Part shown: piece after piece, positions 53,753-63,202 of the stretch
Layout: each line of letters starts with the position of its first letter
Position numbering within the stretch: the stretch's first letter is position 1
Assembly: GCA_001897525.1 (NCBI GenBank)
Contig: MKTB01000009.1
Location: forward strand, 1-64,000
Direction: 5' to 3'
From: Bacteroidetes bacterium 43-16
GTDB taxonomy: Bacteria; Bacteroidota; Bacteroidia; Chitinophagales; Chitinophagaceae
Length of the DNA stretch: 64,000 nt
Translations under genes and position numbers: made by a program
Notes under the pieces: model-generated
Databases searched by the model: none
What the model was told of the DNA's origin: nothing
Seen by the model: only the letters and a program-made list of their open reading frames with translations

Positions 53753-56485
53753 ATGCCCAAAGAAAAGACAACCAAAGAACCTTCAAAAGTCCGAAAGAAT
53801 ACCGTGCCAAAGCCTGAAGATTCCGCTGCAATTGCCCAACGTAAGAAAAATATACGCCTGACCATTGGATTTATCATCACATTGATCGGGGCGGTAGGTA
53901 CCCTATCCATTATCAGCTATTGTTTTAACTGGAAACAGGACCAGAACAATCTTATCTCCAATTTATCCTATTCAGATTTCCTGTTTGTGGACAAAACCCC
54001 GGTGATCAACTGGGGCGGGCGTTTTGGCGCTGCCATATCCCATTTCCTGGTCTACCGTACTGTGGGTATTGTAGCCATTATCTTCACTTTATGGGTGATG
54101 GCAAAAGGGATTAATATGCTCTATGGCAGTACCTATATCAAAACCTCGAGATGGCTGCGCTGGATGGCCCTGGCCTTCTTGTTTGTCAGTCCTTTACTGG
54201 CCTTTGTGTTTGCAGATAGTCCTTTCCCTTTCGGGGGTGCTTTAGGTACTTCGGTCGTGGAATGGACCCAGGGTTTTGCGGGTAAGATCGGGACACTATT
54301 TGTTTTGCTTACCGTAGCAGGGATCTTTGCATTCATCGTGTTTAATTTAGACATCAAACCTTTCTTGAAAAAAGCGAAAACCATTGCCCGGCAGTCTATG
54401 GAGTCGCCCGATAAAGAAAATGATGCTTTACTGAATGAGCAGGAACCAGAATCAGAGCCGGAACCCTATATATTTCAGCGTACCGTTGCCACACATCCGG
54501 ATGAAGAAGATGTACCCTTATCCACCGGAGGAGAATATCAGCCCAATATATTAGCCAAGGAAGCTGCTCCGAAAAAGATCGAGGACCCGATGACCTTAAA
54601 TTTAAATGATGTGCTTGGGATGAAACTGGTAGAAATGGAAGAGGAGGATGCTTATCTCGAAGAAGATGAAACGGATGATATGCTCTTGGACGGACCGGAT
54701 GAAATAGACCTGGAGTTCCCTGATCATGTCATCATTGCCCCTATTCCCAACCAGACGGTAAGTACACCGCTTGCAAACGGAGCATTGCACCTGGAACTGC
54801 CGGAAACAGAGCCGGAGCCGGCTGTTCCGGAAACAAAAGCATATGATCCTACGGCACTGGAGATTATCCAGGTGAGTGGAGAAGCTCCTGTCGAGGAAGA
54901 TGATTTTGTCATCAATACCGTAAGCGAGGAAGTAAAAGCCAGCGGTGCTGATGTTACCGTAAATGGTACCATGGAGCCTTATGATCCTTCCCTGGAACTG
55001 AGCCGCTATAAATACCCGACTTTAGATCTTTTGGAGCATTTTGCCCAAAATGATATATCCTTTGACCGTGAAGAACTGGAGCGCAATAAAAACCAGATCA
55101 TTGCTACACTCAGGAGCTTTGGTATCGAGATCCAGCGAATTTCTGCTACCGTAGGTCCTACCGTAACCCTTTACGAGATCGTGCCTGCAGAAGGGGTGCG
55201 GATCTCCAAGATCAGGAACCTGGAAGATGATATCGCCTTGAGCCTTGCGGCTTTAGGCATCCGGATGATTGCCCCTATCCCCGGTAAAGGAACCATCGGT
55301 ATAGAGGTGCCGAATGCCAATAAACAGATCGTATCTATGCGGGCCTTACTGGAAAGTGAGAAATTTGTCAACAGCAAAATGAGCCTGCCCATAGCCCTGG
55401 GTAAAAAGATCGATAATGAAAACTATATTGTAGACCTGGCGACTATGCCCCACTTATTGATGGCAGGGGCCACAGGACAGGGTAAATCTGTAGGGATCAA
55501 TGCCATCCTGGTATCCTTGCTGTACAAAAAGCACCCTTCCCAATTGAAGTTTGTTATGGTCGATCCGAAGAAAGTAGAGCTTTCTATTTATAAGCTGATC
55601 GAAAAACACTTCCTGGCCAAATTGCCCAATGAAGAAGAAGCCATTATTACCGATACCAAAAAAGTGATCAACACGCTGAATGCGCTGTGTATCGAGATGG
55701 ACAACCGTTATGAATTGCTGAAAGATGCCGGTGCCAGGAATATTAAAGAGTATAATGATAAATTCATCCGGCGTAAACTGAACCCACAGGACGGGCATAA
55801 ATTTTTGCCGTTTATCGTGCTGGTGATCGATGAGTTTGCCGACCTGATCATGACCGCGGGTAAAGAAGTAGAAATGCCTATTGCAAGGCTGGCACAATTG
55901 GCTCGTGCGATCGGTATTCACCTGATCGTGGCTACCCAGCGTCCATCTGTAAACGTGATCACGGGTATCATCAAAGCCAACTTCCCGGCGCGTATGGCCT
56001 TCCGCGTGTCTTCCAAAATAGACAGCAGGACCATCCTCGATGCCGGTGGTGCCGATCAGTTGATTGGTCGCGGTGATATGCTGGTCTCCCATGGCAGTGA
56101 AATGATCCGTTTGCAATGTGCTTTTGTGGATACACCGGAGGTAGAAAGGATCGTAGAATTCATCGGTACACAGCAGGGTTATCCTACCGCATTTGAGCTA
56201 CCTGAATATGAAGGAGCAGAGAATGAAGGGATAGAAGAGAAGAATATTGACTTATCCCGCAGGGATAAAATGTTTGAAGAGTGCGCCTATATGATCGTCA
56301 ATTCACAAAGCGGCTCTACTTCCATGCTACAGCGTAAGTTTAACCTCGGCTATAACCGTGCCGGTCGTATTATGGACCAGATGGAAGCTGCAGGTATCGT
56401 AGGCGCTGCCCAGGGCAGCAAGCCCAGAGATGTGCTGGTGAAGACCGAGTACGAGCTTAAAGGTATCCTGGAAAGCCTTTTGTAG
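53753..56485 (+). CDS. ftsK: DNA translocase FtsK
   Basis: A 910-residue protein: N-terminal membrane part with about four helices (residues 35-205), a long acidic linker (about 210-420), a RecA-like motor with Walker A GATGQGKS (G572-S579) and Walker B LVIDEFADLI, and a C-terminal winged-helix gamma domain (about 845-910) reading KOPS sites. It pumps and sorts chromosome ends at the septum. The ATG at 53753 is preceded by TAACTTTG (53698-53705), a -7 element, with no clear TTG upstream. Confidence 0.95.
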   Translation: MPKEKTTKEPSKVRKNTVPKPEDSAAIAQRKKNIRLTIGFIITLIGAVGTLSIISYCFNWKQDQNNLISNLSYSDFLFVDKTPVINWGGRFGAAISHFLVYRTVGIVAIIFTLWVMAKGINMLYGSTYIKTSRWLRWMALAFLFVSPLLAFVFADSPFPFGGALGTSVVEWTQGFAGKIGTLFVLLTVAGIFAFIVFNLDIKPFLKKAKTIARQSMESPDKENDALLNEQEPESEPEPYIFQRTVATHPDEEDVPLSTGGEYQPNILAKEAAPKKIEDPMTLNLNDVLGMKLVEMEEEDAYLEEDETDDMLLDGPDEIDLEFPDHVIIAPIPNQTVSTPLANGALHLELPETEPEPAVPETKAYDPTALEIIQVSGEAPVEEDDFVINTVSEEVKASGADVTVNGTMEPYDPSLELSRYKYPTLDLLEHFAQNDISFDREELERNKNQIIATLRSFGIEIQRISATVGPTVTLYEIVPAEGVRISKIRNLEDDIALSLAALGIRMIAPIPGKGTIGIEVPNANKQIVSMRALLESEKFVNSKMSLPIALGKKIDNENYIVDLATMPHLLMAGATGQGKSVGINAILVSLLYKKHPSQLKFVMVDPKKVELSIYKLIEKHFLAKLPNEEEAIITDTKKVINTLNALCIEMDNRYELLKDAGARNIKEYNDKFIRRKLNPQDGHKFLPFIVLVIDEFADLIMTAGKEVEMPIARLAQLARAIGIHLIVATQRPSVNVITGIIKANFPARMAFRVSSKIDSRTILDAGGADQLIGRGDMLVSHGSEMIRLQCAFVDTPEVERIVEFIGTQQGYPTAFELPEYEGAENEGIEEKNIDLSRRDKMFEECAYMIVNSQSGSTSMLQRKFNLGYNRAGRIMDQMEAAGIVGAAQGSKPRDVLVKTEYELKGILESLL

Positions 56486-56551
56486 TATTAGGGTCTGGTT
56501 TTGTCACTATTTTGTAAGTATTTGTTTTTGTAGCGTTTATTGCTTGTGCTA

Positions 56552-56582
56552 TTGTTTTTTAGATGAAAAAATGTTATATTTG
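56552..56582 (+). promoter_or_regulatory. Promoter of the 56604 lipoprotein gene
   Basis: TTG at 56552-56554 and TATATTTG at 56575-56582 are 20 bp apart, a full consensus match. It fixes the start of the next gene at 56604 rather than at an earlier codon. Confidence 0.78.
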
Positions 56583-56603
56583 AACAAACAAAAACAAAAA
56601 AAT

Positions 56604-57548
56604 ATGCCAAAAAGACTCCTTAAACTCCATGACTGGGGACTCCGGTTTATAGGGCCACTTTTATTATTTATGCTCGCTTTCTCTTCCTGTGATAAGAAGA
56701 ACGGGGAGGACGGTAATATCCCGACCAGTCCTGAAAAATTCAGGCAGTTAACCGAAGCCGGGTTCAGAAGCCTGATCCAGACCACTGATTTCGATGCTGC
56801 AGATACTGCTTTTGTATTTATATCGCCGAATGGTACCCGAGTGAAGATCAATGGCAGCTGCCTGCGTAAAAATGACCAGGCAGTAAGCGGAACGGTAACA
56901 CTGGAGTTTTATGATGCCTTTTTGACCAGGGATATGTTGCTGGCCAATAAAGCAACTATGGGCAGAAATAGCAGCGGAGAACTGGAACCCATGAAAACGG
57001 GAGGGCAATTTTATATTAATGTAAAGCAGAACGGAGAGGCATTAAGTATTACCTGCCCGGTCAAAGTAGCCTCCAACACCTTACTTACGGGTAATTATGA
57101 CCCGCAAATGACCGCCTGGGATGGCTTCTTTACCAATGGCAACCTGGTTTGGGAACCAGCCACCAGCTGGACCATAGCCATGGGAGAGCAGGGCCGTACC
57201 TATCAAATGGAATTCCCGGGATTTGGCTGGTTTAATTGTGATAAATTATATGCCGACCCAAGGCCAAAAACTCCTTTAACCATACAGGTGCCCACAGCCT
57301 ATGCAGATGCCAGTATTGTCTATGCCATTATTAAAGACGAACCTCATTCCCTTGGACTGGCCGCTTATGGCGTATGGCCGGTAGGTATTGAACTCTACCT
57401 GGTTTTCGTTACAGAAGAAAATGGCCAGTACAAATGGCTGAGCAGGGAAGTAACCGTGACGAATGGCCATACAGAATCTTTTGATCCGAGCCAGGCCACG
57501 ATCGGCAGTAAGGAGCAATTGACTACTTTCTTAAATAGTTTAGATTAA
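56604..57548 (+). CDS. Lipoprotein of unknown function
   Basis: A 314-residue protein from the ATG at 56604 (the longer frame to 56544 crosses the promoter). A signal with lipobox FSSC ends at about residue 29. The mature protein has a central region GTVTLEFYDAFLTRDMLL and a WFNCDKLY segment seen in some Bacteroidota surface lipoproteins. No enzyme motif. It is monocistronic, ending at a 22-bp-stem terminator. Confidence 0.75.
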   Translation: MPKRLLKLHDWGLRFIGPLLLFMLAFSSCDKKNGEDGNIPTSPEKFRQLTEAGFRSLIQTTDFDAADTAFVFISPNGTRVKINGSCLRKNDQAVSGTVTLEFYDAFLTRDMLLANKATMGRNSSGELEPMKTGGQFYINVKQNGEALSITCPVKVASNTLLTGNYDPQMTAWDGFFTNGNLVWEPATSWTIAMGEQGRTYQMEFPGFGWFNCDKLYADPRPKTPLTIQVPTAYADASIVYAIIKDEPHSLGLAAYGVWPVGIELYLVFVTEENGQYKWLSREVTVTNGHTESFDPSQATIGSKEQLTTFLNSLD

Positions 57549-57563
57549 ATTTTTATTTTATTC

Positions 57564-57610
57564 ATAATTAATAAGGCTTGCTGCAGGATGCAGCAAGCCT
57601 TATTAATTAT
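57564..57610. terminator. Bidirectional terminator, 22-bp perfect stem
   Basis: Positions 57564-57585 are fully complementary to 57589-57610 around a 3-nt loop. It lies between the lipoprotein (+) and the convergent exported protein (-). Confidence 0.9.
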
Positions 57611-57636
57611 GCATCTATGCTAAAACGGCAGGGGTT

Positions 57637-58113
57637 TTAAAACCCTTTTTTAGCGACTCTTTTCCTGGTGTTCAGGTTCAGGTAAAGGCCTGCACTCGTG
57701 ATCCGGCTCTTACTGTCATAAGTGGGAAAATTGCTGCTTAACAAAATGCCCCCATGATTGAATACAGAAAAACCAACAGATGGTTGCAGGATCCAATCAT
57801 TGTCCAGGTAGAAAATGGCCATTTTGGCATCTATAAAATAATAGTTGAACTCGTAGGCAAATTTAAAGGTAGGGTTAAACTTACCGTTATAGATAAAACC
57901 TCCCATATTGAAAGAGGGACCATGAGAAAAGTAGCGGTTGTCAAACATATGGTAGTAACCGATCTCGGGCATATGGGCACTTTTTTCGCTGGAAACAAAG
58001 AAAATGCTGTGGCCTAACTTTACATTGGGAATGATCTTTGTCGTTTTACCTTGTGCCAGTGCAATGCCGCTAAGACCAACAGCTACCAGGGCGGTCAATA
58101 AAAATTTGTTCAC
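57637..58113 (-). CDS. Small exported protein, possibly a beta-barrel
   Basis: A 158-residue protein with a signal peptide (cleavage near ALAQG). The mature part is rich in Tyr, Phe and Asn with alternating strands (NVKLGHSIFFV, HGPSFNMGGFIYNG), which fits a small beta-rich or barrel fold. The last residues (KRVAKKGF) are basic and end in Phe. I recognise no family. It is divergent from the MFS gene, 232 bp apart. Confidence 0.6.
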   Translation of the reverse strand: MNKFLLTALVAVGLSGIALAQGKTTKIIPNVKLGHSIFFVSSEKSAHMPEIGYYHMFDNRYFSHGPSFNMGGFIYNGKFNPTFKFAYEFNYYFIDAKMAIFYLDNDWILQPSVGFSVFNHGGILLSSNFPTYDSKSRITSAGLYLNLNTRKRVAKKGF

Positions 58114-58290
58114 GGGAAATGATTTATGTGTTTAAATAATATACGTGTTTGCCTCAACCGGTTAAGACTGCAAAGAAATGTATTTTGGATTAATTTCTGC
58201 TCAGGAAATAAACATAAAGTGATGTGGGTTTATCTTCACTGTAATGCTATAAATGGCTTGTTTTTTATGACTGTACTGGCATCAATGCTT

Positions 58291-58320
58291 TTGGTGCTTC
58301 ATTAAAAAAGCAGAACTTTG
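58291..58320 (+). promoter_or_regulatory. Probable promoter of the MFS gene
   Basis: TTG at 58291-58293 and GAACTTTG at 58313-58320 are 19 bp apart; the -7 box has one mismatch from TAnnTTTG. It lies 25 bp before the TTG start at 58346. Confidence 0.45.
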
Positions 58321-58345
58321 CGGCTCTTAAAAATAAGCTATTACG

Positions 58346-59557
58346 TTGAAGCCTCTATTGAGTACTTCTTTTTTCAAAAGTTTCCTGCTTGGGCTGTCCC
58401 AGATCTTTCTCTGGGGCGGTTCTTATTTTTTGTTGCCCATTTTATCTGCGCCCATCATCAGCGAGTTCAACTGGTCCAATAAGTTCCTGTCTGCCTGCCT
58501 GTCCATGTCCTTGTTGATCTCCGGGCTCATCGCTCCCAGGGTAGGGAAGCTGATCGGGCAATACGAGAAGAACTATATCCTACTCTTTTCCGGTATCGTG
58601 ATGGCCGCGGGCCTGCTGCTCTTATATGCAACCAGCGGTCAGCTTAGCTTTATTGCGGCCTGGGTAGTATTGGGGATCGCTATGGGTATGGGTTTATATG
58701 ATGCCTTATTTGCTTCTATCGGTAAAATGTTTGGAAGGGTATCAGGTAAGTTTATTGTGCAGATCACCCTGGTGTCCGGCTTTACCACTACTGTAGTCTG
58801 GCCATTGCTTTCCTTCCTCTTGCACCAGTACGGCTGGCGCATAACTTGCCTTATCTATGCCGGGCTGGTTTTATTGATCTCTTTGCCGGTACATTTCTTT
58901 ACCTTGTTTAAGCGCACCGCAAAAGAACCTGAACTTCCTGTTAAAAAGACTCCTAAAATAGTCCGGATCAATAAAGACAGCGTTTATTATCTGCTGGTCT
59001 GTAATTTTTCCCTGGGCTCTGTGGTGATGACTTCGGTGTACCTGTACCTGATCTCCTTTTTTATAAAGAACAGCATCAGCATGGAGCAAGCCGTTTTTAT
59101 GGCCGCTTTTTTAGGTCCCGGCCAGGTCTCTGTGCGCTTGATGGACAGCCTGGTGCGGCAAAAGCCTCCTGTGATCAAAGCGATCTTTTCTGCGCTCCTG
59201 ATCCTGTCCGGGCTTGTACTGTTGAGGTGCTTGCCACAGTATGGCTATATAGGAGTGTTCCTTTTTGGTTTCGGGAACGGGCTGCGCTCTATTTTGAGAG
59301 GGGCACTGCCTTTAAAATATTACCGCAAGGAGGCTTACCCGGTAGCTATAGGCAGCCTTGCACGGCTGCCCCTGATCGCACAGGCTTTAACGCCTTTGCT
59401 GGCGGGTATTTTTATCTACTATTCCGATATCAATGCCTTTATGGTCTTCAATATCCTGCTGGCTCTGCTGAATATTTTGCCACCTTTCGTGTTGCTGTAC
59501 TGGAAGACGCATCCCGATAAGATCAAGTCTGCCGAACGCTGGTTTGTAGAAAACTAA
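58346..59557 (+). CDS. Major facilitator superfamily transporter
   Basis: A 403-residue protein with about 12 hydrophobic helices in two six-helix halves separated by a basic loop (FKRTAKEPELPVKKTPK). The frame starts with TTG at 58346, and no ATG precedes the first helix. Short motifs such as APRVGKLIG resemble the loop 2-3 signature. The substrate is unknown. Its 3' end faces the thioesterase gene, 9 bp away, with no evident hairpin between them. Confidence 0.85.
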   Translation: MKPLLSTSFFKSFLLGLSQIFLWGGSYFLLPILSAPIISEFNWSNKFLSACLSMSLLISGLIAPRVGKLIGQYEKNYILLFSGIVMAAGLLLLYATSGQLSFIAAWVVLGIAMGMGLYDALFASIGKMFGRVSGKFIVQITLVSGFTTTVVWPLLSFLLHQYGWRITCLIYAGLVLLISLPVHFFTLFKRTAKEPELPVKKTPKIVRINKDSVYYLLVCNFSLGSVVMTSVYLYLISFFIKNSISMEQAVFMAAFLGPGQVSVRLMDSLVRQKPPVIKAIFSALLILSGLVLLRCLPQYGYIGVFLFGFGNGLRSILRGALPLKYYRKEAYPVAIGSLARLPLIAQALTPLLAGIFIYYSDINAFMVFNILLALLNILPPFVLLYWKTHPDKIKSAERWFVEN

Positions 59558-59566
59558 AGGGGTAAT

Positions 59567-60001
59567 TTAAGGAGTGTCCGGTCGCTTTACTACCGCCATA
59601 GTCAGCCTGCTGATGCAGACCAGTTTTTCCCTTTCGTCCACGATTTTTATTTCCCATACCTGGGTGCTTGCCCCTACGTGGAAAGGTCTTGCCGTGGCCG
59701 TCACCCAACCGGTTTTCTTGCCGCGGATATGGTTACAATTGATCTCTATGCCCACGCAGGCCTGCTTTTCGGGGTTGATGCATAACCATCCTGCCACGCT
59801 GCCTACCGTCTCTGCAAGGGCTGCAGATGCGCCTCCGTGCAGGAGGCCGAAAGGCTGGTGTGTGGTGTTGTTGACCGGCATACTGGCGCTCACAAAATCT
59901 GCTCCCACTGCTACAAATTCCATATTTAAATGTTCTGCTAATGTATTTACAGACATTTTATTTAAATCTTTCAATTCCGGAATCCCATTATACCAAATCA
60001 T
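59567..60001 (-). CDS. PaaI-like hotdog thioesterase
   Basis: A 144-residue single hotdog domain with LLHGGASAALAETVGSVAG, the conserved stretch of PaaI and hydroxybenzoyl-CoA-type thioesterases, with the catalytic acid in ALAET. It hydrolyses aromatic or acyl-CoA esters; a menaquinone-pathway role (1,4-dihydroxy-2-naphthoyl-CoA) is possible but not shown. It is divergent from the saccharopine-dehydrogenase-like gene. Confidence 0.88.
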   Translation of the reverse strand: MIWYNGIPELKDLNKMSVNTLAEHLNMEFVAVGADFVSASMPVNNTTHQPFGLLHGGASAALAETVGSVAGWLCINPEKQACVGIEINCNHIRGKKTGWVTATARPFHVGASTQVWEIKIVDEREKLVCISRLTMAVVKRPDTP

Positions 60002-60118
60002 ATGCTATTTTATACTTTTAGTTTAATACATTTGCTATTAGAAATAGTTGTTGTGTAATAAAAGTCTTGTTCAAAATTACATGCTTTACAATTATTTAGA
60101 TAAAAATATCGGACAAAA

Positions 60119-61450
60119 ATGAAAAATATTCTTGTTGCAGGAGCTGGTAAATCCTCTTCCTATCTTATTGATTATTTGCTCAAAAATTCCAAGTCAGACT
60201 GGAGGGTTATCGTTATGGATGCCTCTGCTGATGCGATTGCAGAGAAGCTGAAAAATCATCCCAGGGGCATTCCTGCGGTCATTGATGTTACAAAAGATGA
60301 GGAAAGAGAGCAGTTGGTGGCAAAAGCAGATATCGTATTGTCTATCTTACCGCCCAGCTTACATTACCTCCTGGCAAAAGACTGTCTTAAGTATAAAAAA
60401 CACCTGATCACCTCTTCCTATGTCTCTCCTGAAATCAAGGCATTGGATGCAGAGGTTAAGGAAGCCGGTTTATTATTCATGTGCGAGATGGGCCTCGATC
60501 CGGGTATCGACCATATGTCTGCCATGTCCATTATTCACAGCATTCAAAAGATAGCCGGGAACATCACCAGTTTTAAAAGTTTCTGTGGTGGCGTGATAGC
60601 TCCGGAGAGTGATGATAATCCCTGGCACTATAAAATCAGCTGGAACCCGAGGAATATCGTTCTGGCCGGTCAGGCGGGTGCCGAGTGGATAGAGAACGGG
60701 AAAGTACAGAAGATGGATTATGAGCAGCTGTACAATAACTGCAAAAAAATAAAAGTGGACGGACTGGGTTCTTTCAGCTATTACCCCAACAGGGACTCGC
60801 TGAAATACCTTGACCTGTATGATGTGAGCGATATACAAACCTTTATGAGGGCGACCCTGCGTTACCCGGCCTTTACCAAAGCCTGGAATTTCGTGGTTAA
60901 AATGGGATTGACCAAAGATAATGACCAGGTGAATACTGAAGGCCTGAGCTATGGGGAGTGGATCGCACAGAAATCGGGTGTTGCTATTGCAGACAATTGG
61001 GTACTTACCCTCGCAGAGCAATATGCCATTGATGATAAAAGCCTCAAAATGATGGAATGGCTCGAACTGTTTGATACCAAAAAGCAGATCAAGCGCCAGG
61101 GTGTTTACTCCTCTGCTGATATCATCCAGGATGTGCTGGAAGAGAAATGGAAATTAAATATTGTGGATAAGGATATGGTCGTGATGCAGCACCAGGTGGC
61201 TTATGAGCGTAAGGGCGTGAGCTCTTTCCTCACCTCTAATTTAGTGGTGAAAGGGGAGAACAGCCTGTATAGCGCCATGGCCAAGACTGTAGGTCTTCCG
61301 ATGGCTATCCTGGCCCGCAAGATCCTGAATGACGGCTTGCCTTCCAAGTACCTTACAGGGGTAAGAATTCCTGTAATGCCGGAAGTATATGTGCATGTAT
61401 TGAAAGAGCTTAAAAAGTCAGGGGTTGAATTTATAGATATCATTCATTAG
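60119..61450 (+). CDS. Saccharopine dehydrogenase family protein
   Basis: A 443-residue enzyme with an N-terminal Rossmann fold (VAGAGKSSSYLID instead of the canonical GxGxxG), the VLSILPPSLH segment and the GLDPGIDHMSAM motif of saccharopine reductase/dehydrogenase. The family interconverts saccharopine in lysine metabolism. No lysine genes are next to it, so the substrate is inferred. The 3' end has a very long perfect inverted repeat. Confidence 0.85.
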   Translation: MKNILVAGAGKSSSYLIDYLLKNSKSDWRVIVMDASADAIAEKLKNHPRGIPAVIDVTKDEEREQLVAKADIVLSILPPSLHYLLAKDCLKYKKHLITSSYVSPEIKALDAEVKEAGLLFMCEMGLDPGIDHMSAMSIIHSIQKIAGNITSFKSFCGGVIAPESDDNPWHYKISWNPRNIVLAGQAGAEWIENGKVQKMDYEQLYNNCKKIKVDGLGSFSYYPNRDSLKYLDLYDVSDIQTFMRATLRYPAFTKAWNFVVKMGLTKDNDQVNTEGLSYGEWIAQKSGVAIADNWVLTLAEQYAIDDKSLKMMEWLELFDTKKQIKRQGVYSSADIIQDVLEEKWKLNIVDKDMVVMQHQVAYERKGVSSFLTSNLVVKGENSLYSAMAKTVGLPMAILARKILNDGLPSKYLTGVRIPVMPEVYVHVLKELKKSGVEFIDIIH

Positions 61451-61472
61451 TACATTACCTGATTAAAGCAAT

Positions 61473-61519
61473 ATAAAAGAGAGGGCCGGATCGTTTAACG
61501 ATCCGGCCCTCTCTTTTAT
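61473..61519. terminator. Bidirectional terminator, 23-bp perfect inverted repeat
   Basis: Positions 61473-61495 are fully complementary to 61497-61519. It lies between the saccharopine-dehydrogenase-like gene (+) and ilvE (-). Confidence 0.9.
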
Positions 61520-61535
61520 GCTGGTAAGTGTTTGA

Positions 61536-62609
61536 TTAGATCAGTACACTTTGTTTTACTTTTAATAACCAGTTCTGTTTATCTTCTATTCTTCCGTAGC
61601 GGATATCGTCCAGTTGTGTTTTGATCTTATTCGCAATAGTATATTCAGTAGTTGGTTTTAAGGTTAATTTCTCCTCGTTGTAAGTCAGATCCTGGATAAA
61701 GGACATTGAAGCTGCAGTTCCTGTACCGAAGGCTTCTTCCAGTTTGCCTGCTTTGTGTGCCTCTACCAGTTCATCAATGCTGATCGGGCGCTCTTCTACC
61801 GGAACACCGTTTTCTTTCAGCAGTGCGATCACGCTGTCACGGGTTACCCCTGCAAGGATCGTACCTGCATTCAGGTCCGGAGTAACGGCTTTACCGTCGA
61901 TGATGAAGAAAACATTCATCGTACCGATTTCCTGAACATATTTGTGCTCAAATGCATCTGTCCAAAGGATCTGGTCATAGCCCATTTTCCTTACTTCAGC
62001 AGTAGGGTACATAGAAGCGCCATAGTTACCGGCAGCTTTAGTGAAACCGATACCACCTTGTACTGCTCTTACAAAACTGCTCTGTACATAGATACTTACC
62101 GGCTTGTTGTAGTAAGGACCAGCAGGGCTGTTGATGATCATAAATTTGTAGGTAAATGAACTTCTTACCCCTAAGAATTCATCCGTTGCAAACATGAACG
62201 GGCGAATGTACAATGAGGTGTCTGCTTCATTAGGGATCCATGCGTCATCAATATTGATCAGTTCACGCATACCATCGAGGAAGATCTCAGAGGATATTTC
62301 AGGCATGCCCAGGCGTTGCGCAGACTTGTTGAATCTTTCCCAGTTTTTCTCAGGACGAAAAATAGCAGAGCCTCCGTTAGGTTGACGATATGCTTTTACT
62401 CCTTCAAAAATAGATTGCCCGTAATGCAATGCAGATAAAGAAGGACAGATACTGATATTACCAAAAGGTACGATCTCGGGAGCACCCCATTGACCGTCTT
62501 TGTAATCACAAACCAACATATGATCCGCATACTCCTGCCCAAACACTATCTCATCTCTTTTTAATTCATGCACGCGGCTGTTGTCTGTTCTTGAAATTTT
62601 AATCTCCAT
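61536..62609 (-). CDS. ilvE: Branched-chain amino acid aminotransferase
   Basis: A 357-residue PLP enzyme of fold type IV. The catalytic lysine is K191 in TKAAGNYGAS, and LNAGTILAGVTRDS is the conserved substrate-binding loop. It performs the last step of Val, Leu and Ile synthesis or the first of their breakdown. The length and motifs fit the eukaryote-like class (about 350 residues) rather than E. coli IlvE (about 310). It is monocistronic. Confidence 0.94.
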   Translation of the reverse strand: MEIKISRTDNSRVHELKRDEIVFGQEYADHMLVCDYKDGQWGAPEIVPFGNISICPSLSALHYGQSIFEGVKAYRQPNGGSAIFRPEKNWERFNKSAQRLGMPEISSEIFLDGMRELINIDDAWIPNEADTSLYIRPFMFATDEFLGVRSSFTYKFMIINSPAGPYYNKPVSIYVQSSFVRAVQGGIGFTKAAGNYGASMYPTAEVRKMGYDQILWTDAFEHKYVQEIGTMNVFFIIDGKAVTPDLNAGTILAGVTRDSVIALLKENGVPVEERPISIDELVEAHKAGKLEEAFGTGTAASMSFIQDLTYNEEKLTLKPTTEYTIANKIKTQLDDIRYGRIEDKQNWLLKVKQSVLI

Positions 62610-62749
62610 ATTAATCTTGTTTTATTTATGCCAGGGCATAACAGTTTGTTAATAAGTCGCGGCAAAGCTAAGGTTTTTAGCGCGAAAACGAAAAAAGGGA
62701 TGTTATCTATTTGATAAAATTTACCTTTGCCTCACAATACGGACAATAA

Positions 62750-63190
62750 ATGGAGACACAATTCCCTTTTAATTTATTCGAGCATAATGATATAATACAA
62801 GTATCTGATAATCAGAAGATTTCGGCTAATATTTGCCAGGGAAAACGTATCCTTGCATTAGTGCTTCCTTATCATGATATACAGGAGGTGAGCCAGCAAT
62901 TATTTAAGATATTTTCTGCCTGTAATATTGCCCCGGAACAGGTCCTGGTGAGCAATCAGCTTATGGATTGGGGCCAGATAGAGCAGCAGGAAGACCTGAA
63001 AGAGGTCTTTTTATTTGGCATTAAACCCGTTTCTATCGGGATTCATTATAACTTATTCCCTTATCGTTTTCTGGGCCTTGGCGAGAAAAAAGTGCTTTTA
63101 GCCGATCCCATAGACCTGATCTTAAGCCAGGGCCAGTTGAAGGCAGACTTCTGGCATAAAACACTGAAACCTTATTTTATTGGTGCATAA
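62750..63190 (+). CDS. Small protein, possible distant DNA polymerase III psi subunit
   Basis: A 146-residue protein with no signal peptide or membrane segment. It reads as alternating strands and helices: ILALVLPYHD, a helix ending in CNIAPEQVLVSNQ, EVFLFGIKPVSIG, KVLLADPIDLIL and a last helix DFWHKTLKPYF. This order and spacing recalls psi (HolD), where a similar pattern ends in SPALxxL...LWQQI. The similarity is by eye only. A TACCTTTG -7 element lies at 62722-62729. It is followed by rdgB after 12 bp, so the two are probably cotranscribed. Confidence 0.5.
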   Translation: METQFPFNLFEHNDIIQVSDNQKISANICQGKRILALVLPYHDIQEVSQQLFKIFSACNIAPEQVLVSNQLMDWGQIEQQEDLKEVFLFGIKPVSIGIHYNLFPYRFLGLGEKKVLLADPIDLILSQGQLKADFWHKTLKPYFIGA

Positions 63191-63202
63191 AAATACTTAA
63201 AC

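Noticed and set aside
53619-53861. Short + strand gene ahead of ftsK
   Set aside because: It overlaps the ftsK start in another frame, contains the -7 element and shows no protein-like features.
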